This document shows, one piece after another, positions 38,121-45,569 of a DNA stretch of 64,000 bases (position 1 is the first letter of the stretch; the number at the start of each line of letters is the position of its first letter). This DNA comes from CAVUWL01 sp963787415. Its GTDB lineage: Bacteria > Actinomycetota > Thermoleophilia > Solirubrobacterales > 70-9. Location: contig CAWBCO010000006.1 in assembly GCA_963787415.1 (NCBI GenBank), positions 186,001-250,000 on the forward strand, written 5' to 3'. The notes beneath the pieces are model-generated. The model was not told where the DNA came from. It searched no databases and was given only the letters and a program-made list of their open reading frames with translations. Made by a program: the position numbers and the translations under genes.

Positions 38121-38651
38121 ATGGCCATTGACGGACCCGCTCGTCAATCCAACGACAGCGAGATGCGTGCGCTCCTTGCAGCCGACGGCGTCGACGCAAA
38201 AGAGGCCGAGGAGTGGGTTGAGCTGCATCAAACAGGGCGGGTCGCTTTGTCTGATGGGGACATCGCAAATGGCGTCCCAATCATGGTTGAAGCGTGGCTT
38301 GGGCCCTTCGCGCGGGTACGACATGGGTGCGGCACCTGCCTCATCACCCGCTCGCGGGCCATAGAGCTGCAGGCGGCATGCGGATGGGCACAACGCAGGG
38401 ACTTTGCCTTCAAACAGCACCTAACAGAACGGCGTCTTTGGAGCCATTGGCGAAACCTCGTGGCAAGACGCGTCCATGGGGGAGCGCGGACACGCCAATC
38501 GCGCGCCGCGCCGGTGCGTCGTCGTGGCTCGCGTCGCGTCATACGGTCGCGAGCGGGCCCCAGCGGCAGCGAACTGGGAGACGAACCCGAGCCGCCTTCG
38601 GGGCGGCGTATTACAGGGGATCGACCTAGCGCACGCGGGAGGCAACCGTGA
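38121..38651 (+). CDS. Hypothetical protein, first gene of the integrase operon
   Basis: ATG 38121 gives 176 residues. The N-terminal half (NDSEMRALLAADGVDAKEAE, EEWVELHQTGRVALSDGDI) looks folded; the C-terminal half is Arg-rich and low in complexity. I recognise no family. Its stop overlaps the GTG of the ATPase gene by 4 nt (GTGA), and this is the main evidence that it is real: the same tight coupling continues through five more genes to the integrase. It may be a small replication or control protein of the mobile element, which is inference. Confidence 0.5.
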   Translation: MAIDGPARQSNDSEMRALLAADGVDAKEAEEWVELHQTGRVALSDGDIANGVPIMVEAWLGPFARVRHGCGTCLITRSRAIELQAACGWAQRRDFAFKQHLTERRLWSHWRNLVARRVHGGARTRQSRAAPVRRRGSRRVIRSRAGPSGSELGDEPEPPSGRRITGDRPSARGRQP

Positions 38652-39694
38652 GTGCGAAAGCGACCGATGCTCCCGCGCAAGGCTCGCTTGTACGAGCATT
38701 GGAAGCCGCCCGGGTCGATTTGGTAGCGCTCGTACGCGCGGGAATCCCAACGCGGCGGTTCGTGCCGGGGGCCGAGGGCTGGCTATTGCCGGGCAAGCGC
38801 TACCTCCTTGTCGCCCCGGCCGGCTCGGGGAAGAGCTTGATCGCGCTGATCGCTGCCGTAGACGTAGTCGCAGCGGGTGGCACGGTGGCGATCGTCGACG
38901 TCGATATGGGCAAGGAGGAGTACGCACGCCGTCTGGCAGACATTCTCGCTGCCCGCGAAGATCACGACACGCTTGCTCGCGACTGCGAAGAGCGTCTCCA
39001 TTACTACGCGTATCCACTACTGAAGCGGGAGTGGAGCGCGGAGGAGTGGGCTACTGCCTTTGCCGAGGTCGACGGCGTGATCTTCGACAGCAGTCGCCTG
39101 ATGCTCTCAGCGCACGGGTTGGCCGAGGACTCGAATGACGACTACGCCACTTTTGCCGCGGAGCGGCTCGTCCCGCTCTCACAAGCGGGCCAGTTCACGA
39201 TCATGCTCGACAACACCGGCCATGGGGATAGAACCCGCCCCCGCGGTGCGAAGGCCAAGGACGACCTAAACGAGGTTGTCTACAGCATCAAGACTGGTGC
39301 CAAATTCGACCGTAAGACACCCGGTCACTTGACGCTCGCTAAGCAGAGGTCGCGCATTCCCGAAATTCCAGATGAATTACGCGTCCCAGTTGGAGGGGGC
39401 ACATACGGCCCGGTCGGTGTGCCTAATCTCGCTGACGTGCCTCACCGGAACGAGGAGCTCCGCCTCCCGCCGATGATGGAGCGCCTCAGCCGAGCAATTG
39501 AGAAGAAAGCCGGGATGGGCGTCAAGGAACTGAGGGACGAGGTCTCCGGTAACAACGAGTTGAAGACCCATGCACTAGCCGCTCTCGTCGAGAGTGACCA
39601 CGTCCGCATCGCGCCTGATGGTCAGGTTAAGCGCCACTTCTCAGAGAGCCCTTACCGAGTTGAAGACGAGCAGAAGGGGTCGGGCTATGCATGA
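38648..39694 (+). CDS. RecA-like AAA ATPase of mobile element (RepA/AAA_25 type)
   Basis: GTG 38648 starts a 348-residue protein. Walker A is APAGSGKSLIAL at about residues 58-69, and VDGVIFDSSRL near residue 140 is the Walker B strand. The order (P-loop, VAIVDVDMG, a helical insert, Walker B, then MLDNTGHGDRTRPRGAKAK) fits the hexameric RepA or AAA_25 group found in plasmids and integrative elements. The C-terminal part (GMGVKELRDEVSGNNELKTHAL) resembles a winged helix. In such elements this ATPase often supports replication or helicase loading. It sits two genes before an excisionase-like HTH protein and shares overlaps with both neighbours. Confidence 0.82.
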   Translation: MSAKATDAPAQGSLVRALEAARVDLVALVRAGIPTRRFVPGAEGWLLPGKRYLLVAPAGSGKSLIALIAAVDVVAAGGTVAIVDVDMGKEEYARRLADILAAREDHDTLARDCEERLHYYAYPLLKREWSAEEWATAFAEVDGVIFDSSRLMLSAHGLAEDSNDDYATFAAERLVPLSQAGQFTIMLDNTGHGDRTRPRGAKAKDDLNEVVYSIKTGAKFDRKTPGHLTLAKQRSRIPEIPDELRVPVGGGTYGPVGVPNLADVPHRNEELRLPPMMERLSRAIEKKAGMGVKELRDEVSGNNELKTHALAALVESDHVRIAPDGQVKRHFSESPYRVEDEQKGSGYA

Positions 39695-40418
39695 GGGTGC
39701 CCACAATGCTCAAGGGTGCCCAGACAGTGCCCCGAGGCTCCTCCTCGGACATCCGGTGCCCTGCGTGCCCCACCCCCTAAAGGGTGGGCACATGGGCACG
39801 GTCCTGCGCGGGAAGACCACGAGCCGCTACAACCGCCAATCCGCGTTCCGTCGACAAGGTGGTTTCCTGACAGGTTCGACACTCCCACGTGCTCACACTC
39901 GAGGCGCGGCCAGTGATTCCTCCAGTCACCTTGTGGCATTTACACCTGTGGCACCGTCCCCACGTGGTAAGGCCCGGGTAGGTGTCGCACGACCCGGCGC
40001 GTCCAAAAAGGCGCAGAGTCACGTGTACCACCAATCTCTGCTTCCGCAGACTTCGCCGGGCCCTACGCGCGCGAGGCTAGGCAGCTTGCTGGACCTCCCC
40101 AACGTTGCCGTGCGCCTCCCGCGCGTGCTTCCCGACATGTTCGACGCCCCAACGCGCGCGCGTTCGCGAGGCGCGGCTTACAACGGCCCCACCTGCCTCC
40201 TGTCACGGTCCCGCGGCTGCGGTGCCACATCGGTTGTGGGACGGCTGGGACACCCTAAAAAGGCGCTCGTGCCATCCGTGGCACTGACGGCAGTTTCCGT
40301 CGTCGCGAGAGACGCAAAAAAGACGAGCGCGGACTCAGCATCGATCGGGCCCTCTTCTGAGACGTTCGAGACACCTATGCGCGCGTGGGCACGGCTCGCA
40401 AGAGGGACGAGCGAATGA
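39687..40418 (+). CDS. Hypothetical protein of the integrase operon (243 aa)
   Basis: ATG 39687 overlaps the ATPase stop by 8 nt, and its own stop (40416-40418) overlaps the next ATG by 4 nt. These overlaps argue that it is translated even though the sequence is Pro/Ser/Arg/His-rich and matches nothing I know. The first 110 bp contain seven GTGCCC or GGGCAC words, including a hairpin at 39765-39791. This may reflect a DNA-level role such as an origin or protein-binding site inside the gene. An alternative is a non-coding control region in which the overlaps are coincidence. Confidence 0.45.
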   Translation: MHEGAHNAQGCPDSAPRLLLGHPVPCVPHPLKGGHMGTVLRGKTTSRYNRQSAFRRQGGFLTGSTLPRAHTRGAASDSSSHLVAFTPVAPSPRGKARVGVARPGASKKAQSHVYHQSLLPQTSPGPTRARLGSLLDLPNVAVRLPRVLPDMFDAPTRARSRGAAYNGPTCLLSRSRGCGATSVVGRLGHPKKALVPSVALTAVSVVARDAKKTSADSASIGPSSETFETPMRAWARLARGTSE

Positions 40419-40807
40419 GTGAGCTGCTCCACCTAGACCCCGCGAGCGTTGACGCAATCGCCCGCCGTGTGGCCGAGCTGCTCGGGGAGGCCCTGCGGTC
40501 CGGCTGTGCTAGGTCCCAAGAGCTGGTCGACGCTGGTGAGATCTCCCGACGGTTCGGAGTATCTCGAAACTGGGCCTACGAAAACGCCGCTGAGCTTCGT
40601 GCGATCCGACTGGGCAGCGGTCCGAAGGCACGTCTTCGATTCGATCCCGCGATCGTCTCCGAGCGCCTGAACGCCTGCTCTGCCAGCAAGGGTTCAGCAC
40701 CTGCGGAAAATGCCGCCCTAGAGCCAAAAACGCCACGTCGGCGACGGCGCGTATCGGGCGCAAAGCGCGATCTGCTCCCGATAAAGGCCCCCTGGACTTC
40801 GCGATGA
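40415..40807 (+). CDS. HTH (excisionase-like) DNA-binding protein
   Basis: ATG 40415 follows AGAGGG by about 8 nt and overlaps the preceding stop (ATGA). The 130-residue protein has an N-terminal helix (LDPASVDAIARRVAELLGEAL), then a winged-helix HTH of the excisionase/HTH_17 type: QELVDAGEISRRFGVSRNWA followed by LRAIRLGSGPKARLRFDP. The C-terminal 50 residues are basic and probably disordered. Just upstream of a tyrosine integrase, such proteins usually direct excision or repress the operon. The HTH is seen; the excisionase role is inferred from position. Confidence 0.8.
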   Translation: MSELLHLDPASVDAIARRVAELLGEALRSGCARSQELVDAGEISRRFGVSRNWAYENAAELRAIRLGSGPKARLRFDPAIVSERLNACSASKGSAPAENAALEPKTPRRRRRVSGAKRDLLPIKAPWTSR

Positions 40808-41025
40808 ACGCCCCAATCTGGGACACGGTGCCAACTTGGGTGCCACGGGGTGCCAACCCCCTTGCTTACGCGCCGAATCGGGTATACGCTCAGGGGCACA
40901 AAAGCGGCCCCCGGAGGCGTTTGAGCGCCAACCGAGGGCCTGACCAAAAGGAGATACCGCTCCTCATGGCTAATACGAATCCTACGGCCCATCGTGCCGG
41001 CGTCATACGCAAAGGCGACCGCTAA
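40804..41025 (+). CDS. Small coupled ORF / leader ahead of the integrase (73 aa, or 19 aa from ATG 40966)
   Basis: ATG 40804 overlaps the previous stop (ATGA) and the stop TAA 41023-41025 shares its last base with the integrase ATG (TAATG). An in-frame ATG at 40966, with AAAAGGAG (40946-40953) upstream, would give a 19-residue peptide MANTNPTAHRAGVIRKGDR. GGAG of that site can pair with CTCC at 40960-40963 in a small hairpin. Either product may serve mainly to couple or meter integrase translation. No homologue is recognised. Confidence 0.45.
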   Translation: MNAPIWDTVPTWVPRGANPLAYAPNRVYAQGHKSGPRRRLSANRGPDQKEIPLLMANTNPTAHRAGVIRKGDR

Positions 41026-42287
41026 TGGCGGCGCGACAATCAACCGGGGGCGTGATCACGCCGAGCGGAGTGCGGCGAAGCTGGGCGATCCGGTTCCGCG
41101 CCTACGGCAAGCGTCATACAGTCGCACTCGGCCGCCCTGAGGACGGCTGGACCCGCAAGCGGGCCGAAGAAGAACTGGCAAACGTGCTGGCGGATGTACG
41201 GCGCGGCTACTGGCGCCCGCCGGCACCCGACCCCGAGCCCGCTGAGACACAACCTGAGCCCACGTTCCATGAGTTCGCGACCGATTGGCTCGAAGCCCGA
41301 GAGCATGAGCTGCGCGAGCGCACAATCGAGGACTATCGCTGGGCTCTGTGCTGCCACCTGCTTCCGTTCTTCCGAGCGCACCGACTCTCGGAGATCACGA
41401 TCGAAGAGGTCGATCGCTACCGAGCAGCAAAGGTCCGCGAGGGACGGCTGTCCGCCAATTCGATCAATAAGACGCTCACCCGACTCGCGCAGGTGTTGGA
41501 GGTCGCAGTCGAGTACGGCCACCTGAGCCGTAACACGGCGGCAGGCAAACGCCGCAGGCTGAAGGCGAGCCGTCCAAAGCGTGCGTGGCTCGATCCTGAC
41601 CAGGTCGCACCGATGCTCGACGCTGCCGGGGCGATTGATGCCGAGCGGCGCAAGCGACGCAGCGACGATCCCGGCGGGCGACGGGCGCTGCTGGCAACGC
41701 TAACCCTGGCCGGGCTGCGGATAGGCGAGGCTCTAGCTCTGCGCTGGCGCGACGTCGACCTTGCCTCAGGGCGCCTGCAGGTCGGCGAGGCGAAGACCGA
41801 CGCGAGCCGACGAACGGTGGACCTCTCCCCGGACCTACGCGACCATCTGGCCGCCCACAAGGCGAGAACGAGCCATTCAGCCCAGGCTGATCTCGTCTTC
41901 TGCACCCTGAGCGGACTTCCGCACAACCGCAATAACGTCCGACGGCGAATCCTGCTCGCCGCCGTTGAGCATGCGAATGCAAGGCTCGCCGAGGACGGGA
42001 GCGAGATCCCCCCTTTGCCCGAGGGCCTCTCGCCTCACTCGCTGCGTCATACGTTCGCCTCGCTGCTGTTCGAGGCAGGGGCAACCGTGCCCTACGTCAT
42101 GGCGCAGCTCGGCCACGCCGATCCGAAGGTCACGCTGTCGATCTACGCCCACGTCCTACGGCGAAAGGGAGATACCGGCGACCGACTCGACGCTCTCGTG
42201 AGGGCCGCCGACAGTGGCCAACCGGGCATGCCAGATGAGACCGAGACTCCCGCGGACATGGACCGATCGCGGGCGGTTCGCTGGTGA
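41025..42287 (+). CDS. int: Tyrosine recombinase / phage-type integrase
   Basis: This 420-residue enzyme has an N-terminal AP2-like arm-binding segment (WAIRFRAYGKRHTVALGRP) and a core-binding SAM-like domain (FATDWLEAREHELRERTIED). The catalytic domain retains all key residues: Arg in LAGLRIGEAL, Lys in GEAKTDASRR, His and Arg in HSLRHTF, His in LGHADP and the nucleophile Tyr in LSIYAHVL. It is the last gene of a six-gene overlapping operon. It is the best candidate for the enzyme that used the tRNA-Val site duplicated at 12372 and 57751, although it lies far from both. Integrases of elements with an ATPase and HTH gene like these commonly target tRNA genes. Confidence 0.93.
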   Translation: MAARQSTGGVITPSGVRRSWAIRFRAYGKRHTVALGRPEDGWTRKRAEEELANVLADVRRGYWRPPAPDPEPAETQPEPTFHEFATDWLEAREHELRERTIEDYRWALCCHLLPFFRAHRLSEITIEEVDRYRAAKVREGRLSANSINKTLTRLAQVLEVAVEYGHLSRNTAAGKRRRLKASRPKRAWLDPDQVAPMLDAAGAIDAERRKRRSDDPGGRRALLATLTLAGLRIGEALALRWRDVDLASGRLQVGEAKTDASRRTVDLSPDLRDHLAAHKARTSHSAQADLVFCTLSGLPHNRNNVRRRILLAAVEHANARLAEDGSEIPPLPEGLSPHSLRHTFASLLFEAGATVPYVMAQLGHADPKVTLSIYAHVLRRKGDTGDRLDALVRAADSGQPGMPDETETPADMDRSRAVRW

Positions 42288-42816
42288 TGTGCCACCGGGC
42301 CGTATGAGATGCGGATTACTAGCAATTACGGTCGACTGGGCGAGGCTTCGGCTTTGCGGCCCATACGGTGGGACCAAAGGGACGCCAACCGGTCCTTGAG
42401 CGTCCGAATCTCGCTCGACAGGAGACCGGCATCTCCAATCCGTGCTCGTCGGGGCTGCGGCGGACTGACGCGCTGGCGTGACCGGGACGGACCCCCCACC
42501 CCCGGTTTTCTCGTTCCTGCGATTTGAGCGGCGGAGCCCCGGAGCCTGCCTATTTCATTTTTTTCAAGATGTCATACAGAGTCTCGGCACTCACCTTTAG
42601 TGGTCTCACTCGCAAGTCGGGCACGTATTCGGCAGACACAGGCACGCTCGCTTATTGTCGGCAAGCGGGCACTGCCCGGCACCGATGCAGAGCGCTCATT
42701 GTCGTCCTGAGGAAGAGCGTGCGCTGCGGCAGTCGACGCACTCGCATTCACGCGGAAGCGGGCGTTCCGCTCCGGCTCGTCAGGGCTTCTGCTACCCGCA
42801 GACTTGCGACAGACAC
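42288..42816. other. 529-bp stretch with no convincing gene
   Basis: This separates the integrase from the convergent Nmad2 gene. Reading frames here are short and compositionally weak. I found no copy of the tRNA-Val att core, which might have been expected next to the integrase. Confidence 0.4.
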
Positions 42817-43620
42817 TCAGCCATGCGGCCATTGGCCCGGCCGGCCCTGTAGACCGCTCTGGTCAAATCCTTCGATCCAACCCACCACAGCAGCAACCAT
42901 CTCATCACTGAACCGACACCTGTGGCCCTGGGTCGAAGAGCACACGTCCTCATCATTGTCCCCGAGCGCACGCAGCCCGTTCGGAATCTGTGGCCCCGAA
43001 CCACCCCAGTAGACGAAATCCCGCGAGATCAGCACGCGGTCAATGCGCGTGTCGGTCGCTACGTTTCGAGGGTTAGGCGACCCATCGTGCATGCTGTGGT
43101 GGGAATCCAGTTGGGTCCATCCGTCAGCGCCGTCGGGGTGGTAGATGTTGTCGCCGAAGGCCATCTTGCGACTGCCGGAGAGGTTTGGACGCTTGCCACG
43201 GAATCGGGGATCGCTCCAGTACTCCGCGAATGAGACGATCTCCTCGACGCGCATCGCGTACACCGCAAAGCCAGCACCGCCGTGTTGAGCCGATCCAGTG
43301 CCGAGAATCCAGTCCCCGATGATCGCGGAGCGACGAATCCCTGGCTTGCACGTCGCGAGCGAGCACCACCCGTAGAAGGGGTTGGGTGCGAACCCGAAGT
43401 CGCGAGCGACGATGTAGCTGAAGACCCGCGGATTCCTAGCAGTTATGGCGAACGATGTCCCGCGGCTGCCGAGGCGTGCCGTCTGGGTCTCGGAAGAGGT
43501 TGGCGCCTCGGATCGCGTCGACGATCGCGTCACCGTTCCAGTTGACGATCGCATCGGCGTAGTCGTCGAGGCCGTCAGGCAGGTCGCAGTCGGCTGAGCC
43601 TTGCGTGTAGACCCCCACAA
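42817..43620 (-). CDS. Nmad2-type nucleotide-modification-associated domain protein
   Basis: The recognisable domain begins at RVFSYIVARDFGFAPNPFYG (about 43425) and continues with LATCKPGIRRSA, GDWILGTGS, VYAMRVEEIVSFAEYWSDPR, DNIYHPDGADGWTQLDSHHS and RVLISRDFVYWGG. I recognise this as the Nmad2 family, predicted from genome context to act with modified nucleotides; no activity is proven. The domain starts directly after the stop of the TIR gene, yet no ATG, GTG or TTG lies there. The nearest ATG (43620) would add 65 Ser/Thr-rich residues read out of frame over the TIR gene. A one-base slip making a TIR-Nmad2 fusion is a real alternative. Confidence 0.75.
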   Translation of the reverse strand: MWGSTRKAQPTATCLTASTTTPMRSSTGTVTRSSTRSEAPTSSETQTARLGSRGTSFAITARNPRVFSYIVARDFGFAPNPFYGWCSLATCKPGIRRSAIIGDWILGTGSAQHGGAGFAVYAMRVEEIVSFAEYWSDPRFRGKRPNLSGSRKMAFGDNIYHPDGADGWTQLDSHHSMHDGSPNPRNVATDTRIDRVLISRDFVYWGGSGPQIPNGLRALGDNDEDVCSSTQGHRCRFSDEMVAAVVGWIEGFDQSGLQGRPGQWPHG

Positions 43621-43903
43621 TTCGAGTTTCGGTCCTTGCGGCGTACTCGATCTCCCAGGTCACATACTCGCTGTCCTTGGTTTCTGGCGAAATTAGTACG
43701 ACCATCGTTCCAGCCCAATCGATCCTCGGGGCTAGGATCTGGTGCTTGATGTAATCGGAGTCCTTCGCCTTGTTCGGCCGCGCCGCGTTGATCGATGAGT
43801 CGCGGACGTCGAGCCCGCGGTCGGCGACAAGATCCTTGAGATTCTCAATGCGCGCATCGTCCTCATGGAGGTGGCTGGCGAACACATTGCAGATCTCCGA
43901 CAC
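43436..43903 (-). CDS. ThsB-like (MTH538-type) TIR domain protein
   Basis: This 155-residue protein is a single TIR-like domain. CNVFASHLHEDDARIENLKD is the first strand and helix. DSDYIKHQILAPRIDWAGTM and VVLISPETKDSEYVTWEIEY carry the pattern of MTH538/DUF1863 TIR domains, including the W-E-I-E step where the catalytic glutamate sits. TRIVGVYTQGSAD is the next strand. ThsB of the Thoeris defence system belongs to this group and makes a cyclic ADP-ribose signal after phage infection. No ThsA-like gene is adjacent; instead an Nmad2 domain follows at once. The fold is seen, the enzymatic output is inferred. Confidence 0.8.
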   Translation of the reverse strand: MSEICNVFASHLHEDDARIENLKDLVADRGLDVRDSSINAARPNKAKDSDYIKHQILAPRIDWAGTMVVLISPETKDSEYVTWEIEYAARTETRIVGVYTQGSADCDLPDGLDDYADAIVNWNGDAIVDAIRGANLFRDPDGTPRQPRDIVRHNC

Positions 43904-44020
43904 GCGGCAAATGATACGAGTTGAACGGCCTGGGAATCATCAAATCGCGACACGGTAGGCCCGGGTGGTAGCTTGAACTCACCGAGGCAGGGATTATGCC
44001 CGCAAATCGCGAAGTTCAAC

Positions 44021-44704
44021 ATGAGGATGGTCAGAGCAACGATTTCGCCGGTCCAGACCCGTGGGCAAGAGCTTGGACAAGGCTTTTATAGCCTTGCGCA
44101 GCTGCGTGCCTATCTCTCGTTCAGTGGCTCGTCTTCCGATGGCGGATATGCCCTTGACTGGCTCCAAGATGTCCTCAACCCGGCGGGCCATCAGCGCATG
44201 CGCCCCGACTATAGCTTTGGCGATCTCATCAGCCTTTTCGTTGTAAGAGAGCTGAAGAAGAAGGGTGTCCGCACCCGTGATATCCGAGATGCGGAGAGCT
44301 ACCTGCGCAGCAAGTGGAAGACAGATCGCCCATTTCTCAGCGGGGAGATCAAGACGGATGGTCGGGGCGTCTATGTCGATGACGAGCTAATCGCCGGGCA
44401 GATTGAGGCGGCGGAGCGGGGGGGGCAGCAAGTCATGCGCGAAGCCATTCGCCAGCGCTTGACCTCTGTTCACTACGACGATGTGGGGGTGGCGGCCTAC
44501 TGGGCGCCGATGCCGCAGGTCTTGATCGACCCCCGCGTCCAATTTGGAGAACCCGTAATAGCAGGAACTCGAATACCCACCCAGGCGGTGGCGGACATGT
44601 CGACATATGCGAATCCCACAGAAATCGCCATTCAGCTTGGAATTCCGCAAGACAAGGCGGCGGCAGCGCTGACCTTTGAGCGCCGCTTGGCGGCGCTGGC
44701 CTGA
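44021..44704 (+). CDS. DUF433 antitoxin (VapB45-like)
   Basis: ATG 44021 is one of three possible starts (43973, 44021, 44027). The N-terminal part has a MerR-like winged helix (GQGFYSLAQLRAYLSF, YSFGDLISLFVVRELKKKGV, RTRDIRDAESYLR). The C-terminal DUF433 domain reads VLIDPRVQFGEPVIAGTRIP, QAVADMSTYANPTEIAIQLG, IPQDKAAAALTFE. DUF433 proteins pair with PIN-like toxins, and the gene 18 nt downstream encodes one. It is divergent from the TIR/Nmad2 pair by fewer than 120 bp, so the two units may share control sequences. It probably binds the toxin and represses its own operon. Confidence 0.85.
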   Translation: MRMVRATISPVQTRGQELGQGFYSLAQLRAYLSFSGSSSDGGYALDWLQDVLNPAGHQRMRPDYSFGDLISLFVVRELKKKGVRTRDIRDAESYLRSKWKTDRPFLSGEIKTDGRGVYVDDELIAGQIEAAERGGQQVMREAIRQRLTSVHYDDVGVAAYWAPMPQVLIDPRVQFGEPVIAGTRIPTQAVADMSTYANPTEIAIQLGIPQDKAAAALTFERRLAALA

Positions 44705-44722
44705 GAACTTCTTCCATCCTGA

Positions 44723-45109
44723 ATGCAATCGCTGCTTTTTGACGAGGGATTGCCGGGGGGTACCAGCGTTCCCACCGCCTTGCGGGCGCTTGGACTCGAT
44801 GCCTCGGCAGTTGGGGAGCAGGGCGCCCCCCCTCAGGGCAGCTCAGATGAGACGAACTGCAAGTGGTGTGCGGTCAAAGGTGCCGTCCTGCTGACCCACG
44901 ATAAAGGGAAAAAGGATCGAGAAATCCTTGAAGTTCTGGATCAGCACCAGGTCGGCTCGATTCTCGTCCATCGGGCCCTCCGGAAATGTCGCCCGCACAT
45001 TCTCGCCCTCGCGCTTCTGAAGGCCGAGAATGAAATGGACGCGATTGCAGCAAAGCGCCGCTTGCGTCATTCGCTGAAATCGACCGGGAAACTCGCCAAG
45101 AGAGGTTGA
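44723..45109 (+). CDS. PIN-like toxin (VapC45/DUF5615-like)
   Basis: The chain opens MQSLLFDEGLPGGTSVPTAL, in which the first Asp and Glu resemble the acidic pair of PIN-fold nucleases. It continues with RALGLDASAVGEQGAP and SSDETNCKWCAVKGAVLLTH, then DKGKKDREILEVL. A conserved acidic S-D-E plus a late THD supply the remaining metal ligands expected of this group. At 128 residues it is about normal length. It follows the DUF433 gene by 18 nt on the same strand, the standard arrangement for this toxin-antitoxin type. The substrate is probably RNA, by family analogy. Confidence 0.8.
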   Translation: MQSLLFDEGLPGGTSVPTALRALGLDASAVGEQGAPPQGSSDETNCKWCAVKGAVLLTHDKGKKDREILEVLDQHQVGSILVHRALRKCRPHILALALLKAENEMDAIAAKRRLRHSLKSTGKLAKRG

Positions 45110-45148
45110 CAGCTGTACGTGCATCTACCGTCTTGAGACCTGTGCAAG

Positions 45149-45569
45149 TCAACAATCCGAAAGTATCCCCAACGCCTCTCGCCTGCGGAAGGGCGCTTCT
45201 TTGCAGTTCCGGTTGTGCGAGGCTTGCCGCCGCTGAAGGTTCTCGTCTGCCTCTCCGTCGCCGCTTAGCAACGGAGAGTCGTCTTCCTCGCCCAAGGGCG
45301 TCCGAAACTGCTTGAACATGCGCTGGGCGATCCGGTAGCTGGCGCATATCTCCCACTCCAACTGCTTCGCGCTGATCCCACAGCGTGTGGACGACATTGG
45401 GGAGATCGCCCAGAACGATATTTCTGCAGGTTGGTCGTGACTTATGGAAGATCGTGCCTGCGGTCGGATAGACCTTGCGCCGCAGTATTGGCGCGGCGCG
45501 GCTCTTGATCAAAAGCCCTTGCGTGTCTAGATTTGATAGCTGCCATGCGGCCTGTACGCTGCGGCTCAT
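45149..45569 (-). pseudogene. IS1595 (ISXO2-like) transposase relic
   Basis: One minus-strand frame reads YPTAGTIFHKSRP, the end of the zinc-ribbon region of ISXO2-like transposases. Another reads GISAKQLEWEICASYRIAQR then MFKQFRTPLGEEDDSPLLSG and DGEADE, matching the linker and first catalytic acid region (normally SGxVEVDE). The two parts are in different frames, and the rest of the enzyme is missing. It is a decayed insertion wedged between the toxin-antitoxin pair and the TIR operon. It may have brought in or separated those cargoes. Confidence 0.7.

Noticed and set aside
38421..39017. 198-residue minus-strand frame
   Set aside because: Antisense to the RecA-like ATPase with its clear Walker motifs.
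42817..43903. Canonical Thoeris system
   Set aside because: A ThsB-like TIR is present but no adjacent ThsA (SIR2-SLOG or membrane-SLOG) gene; the nearby SLOG gene belongs to another operon.
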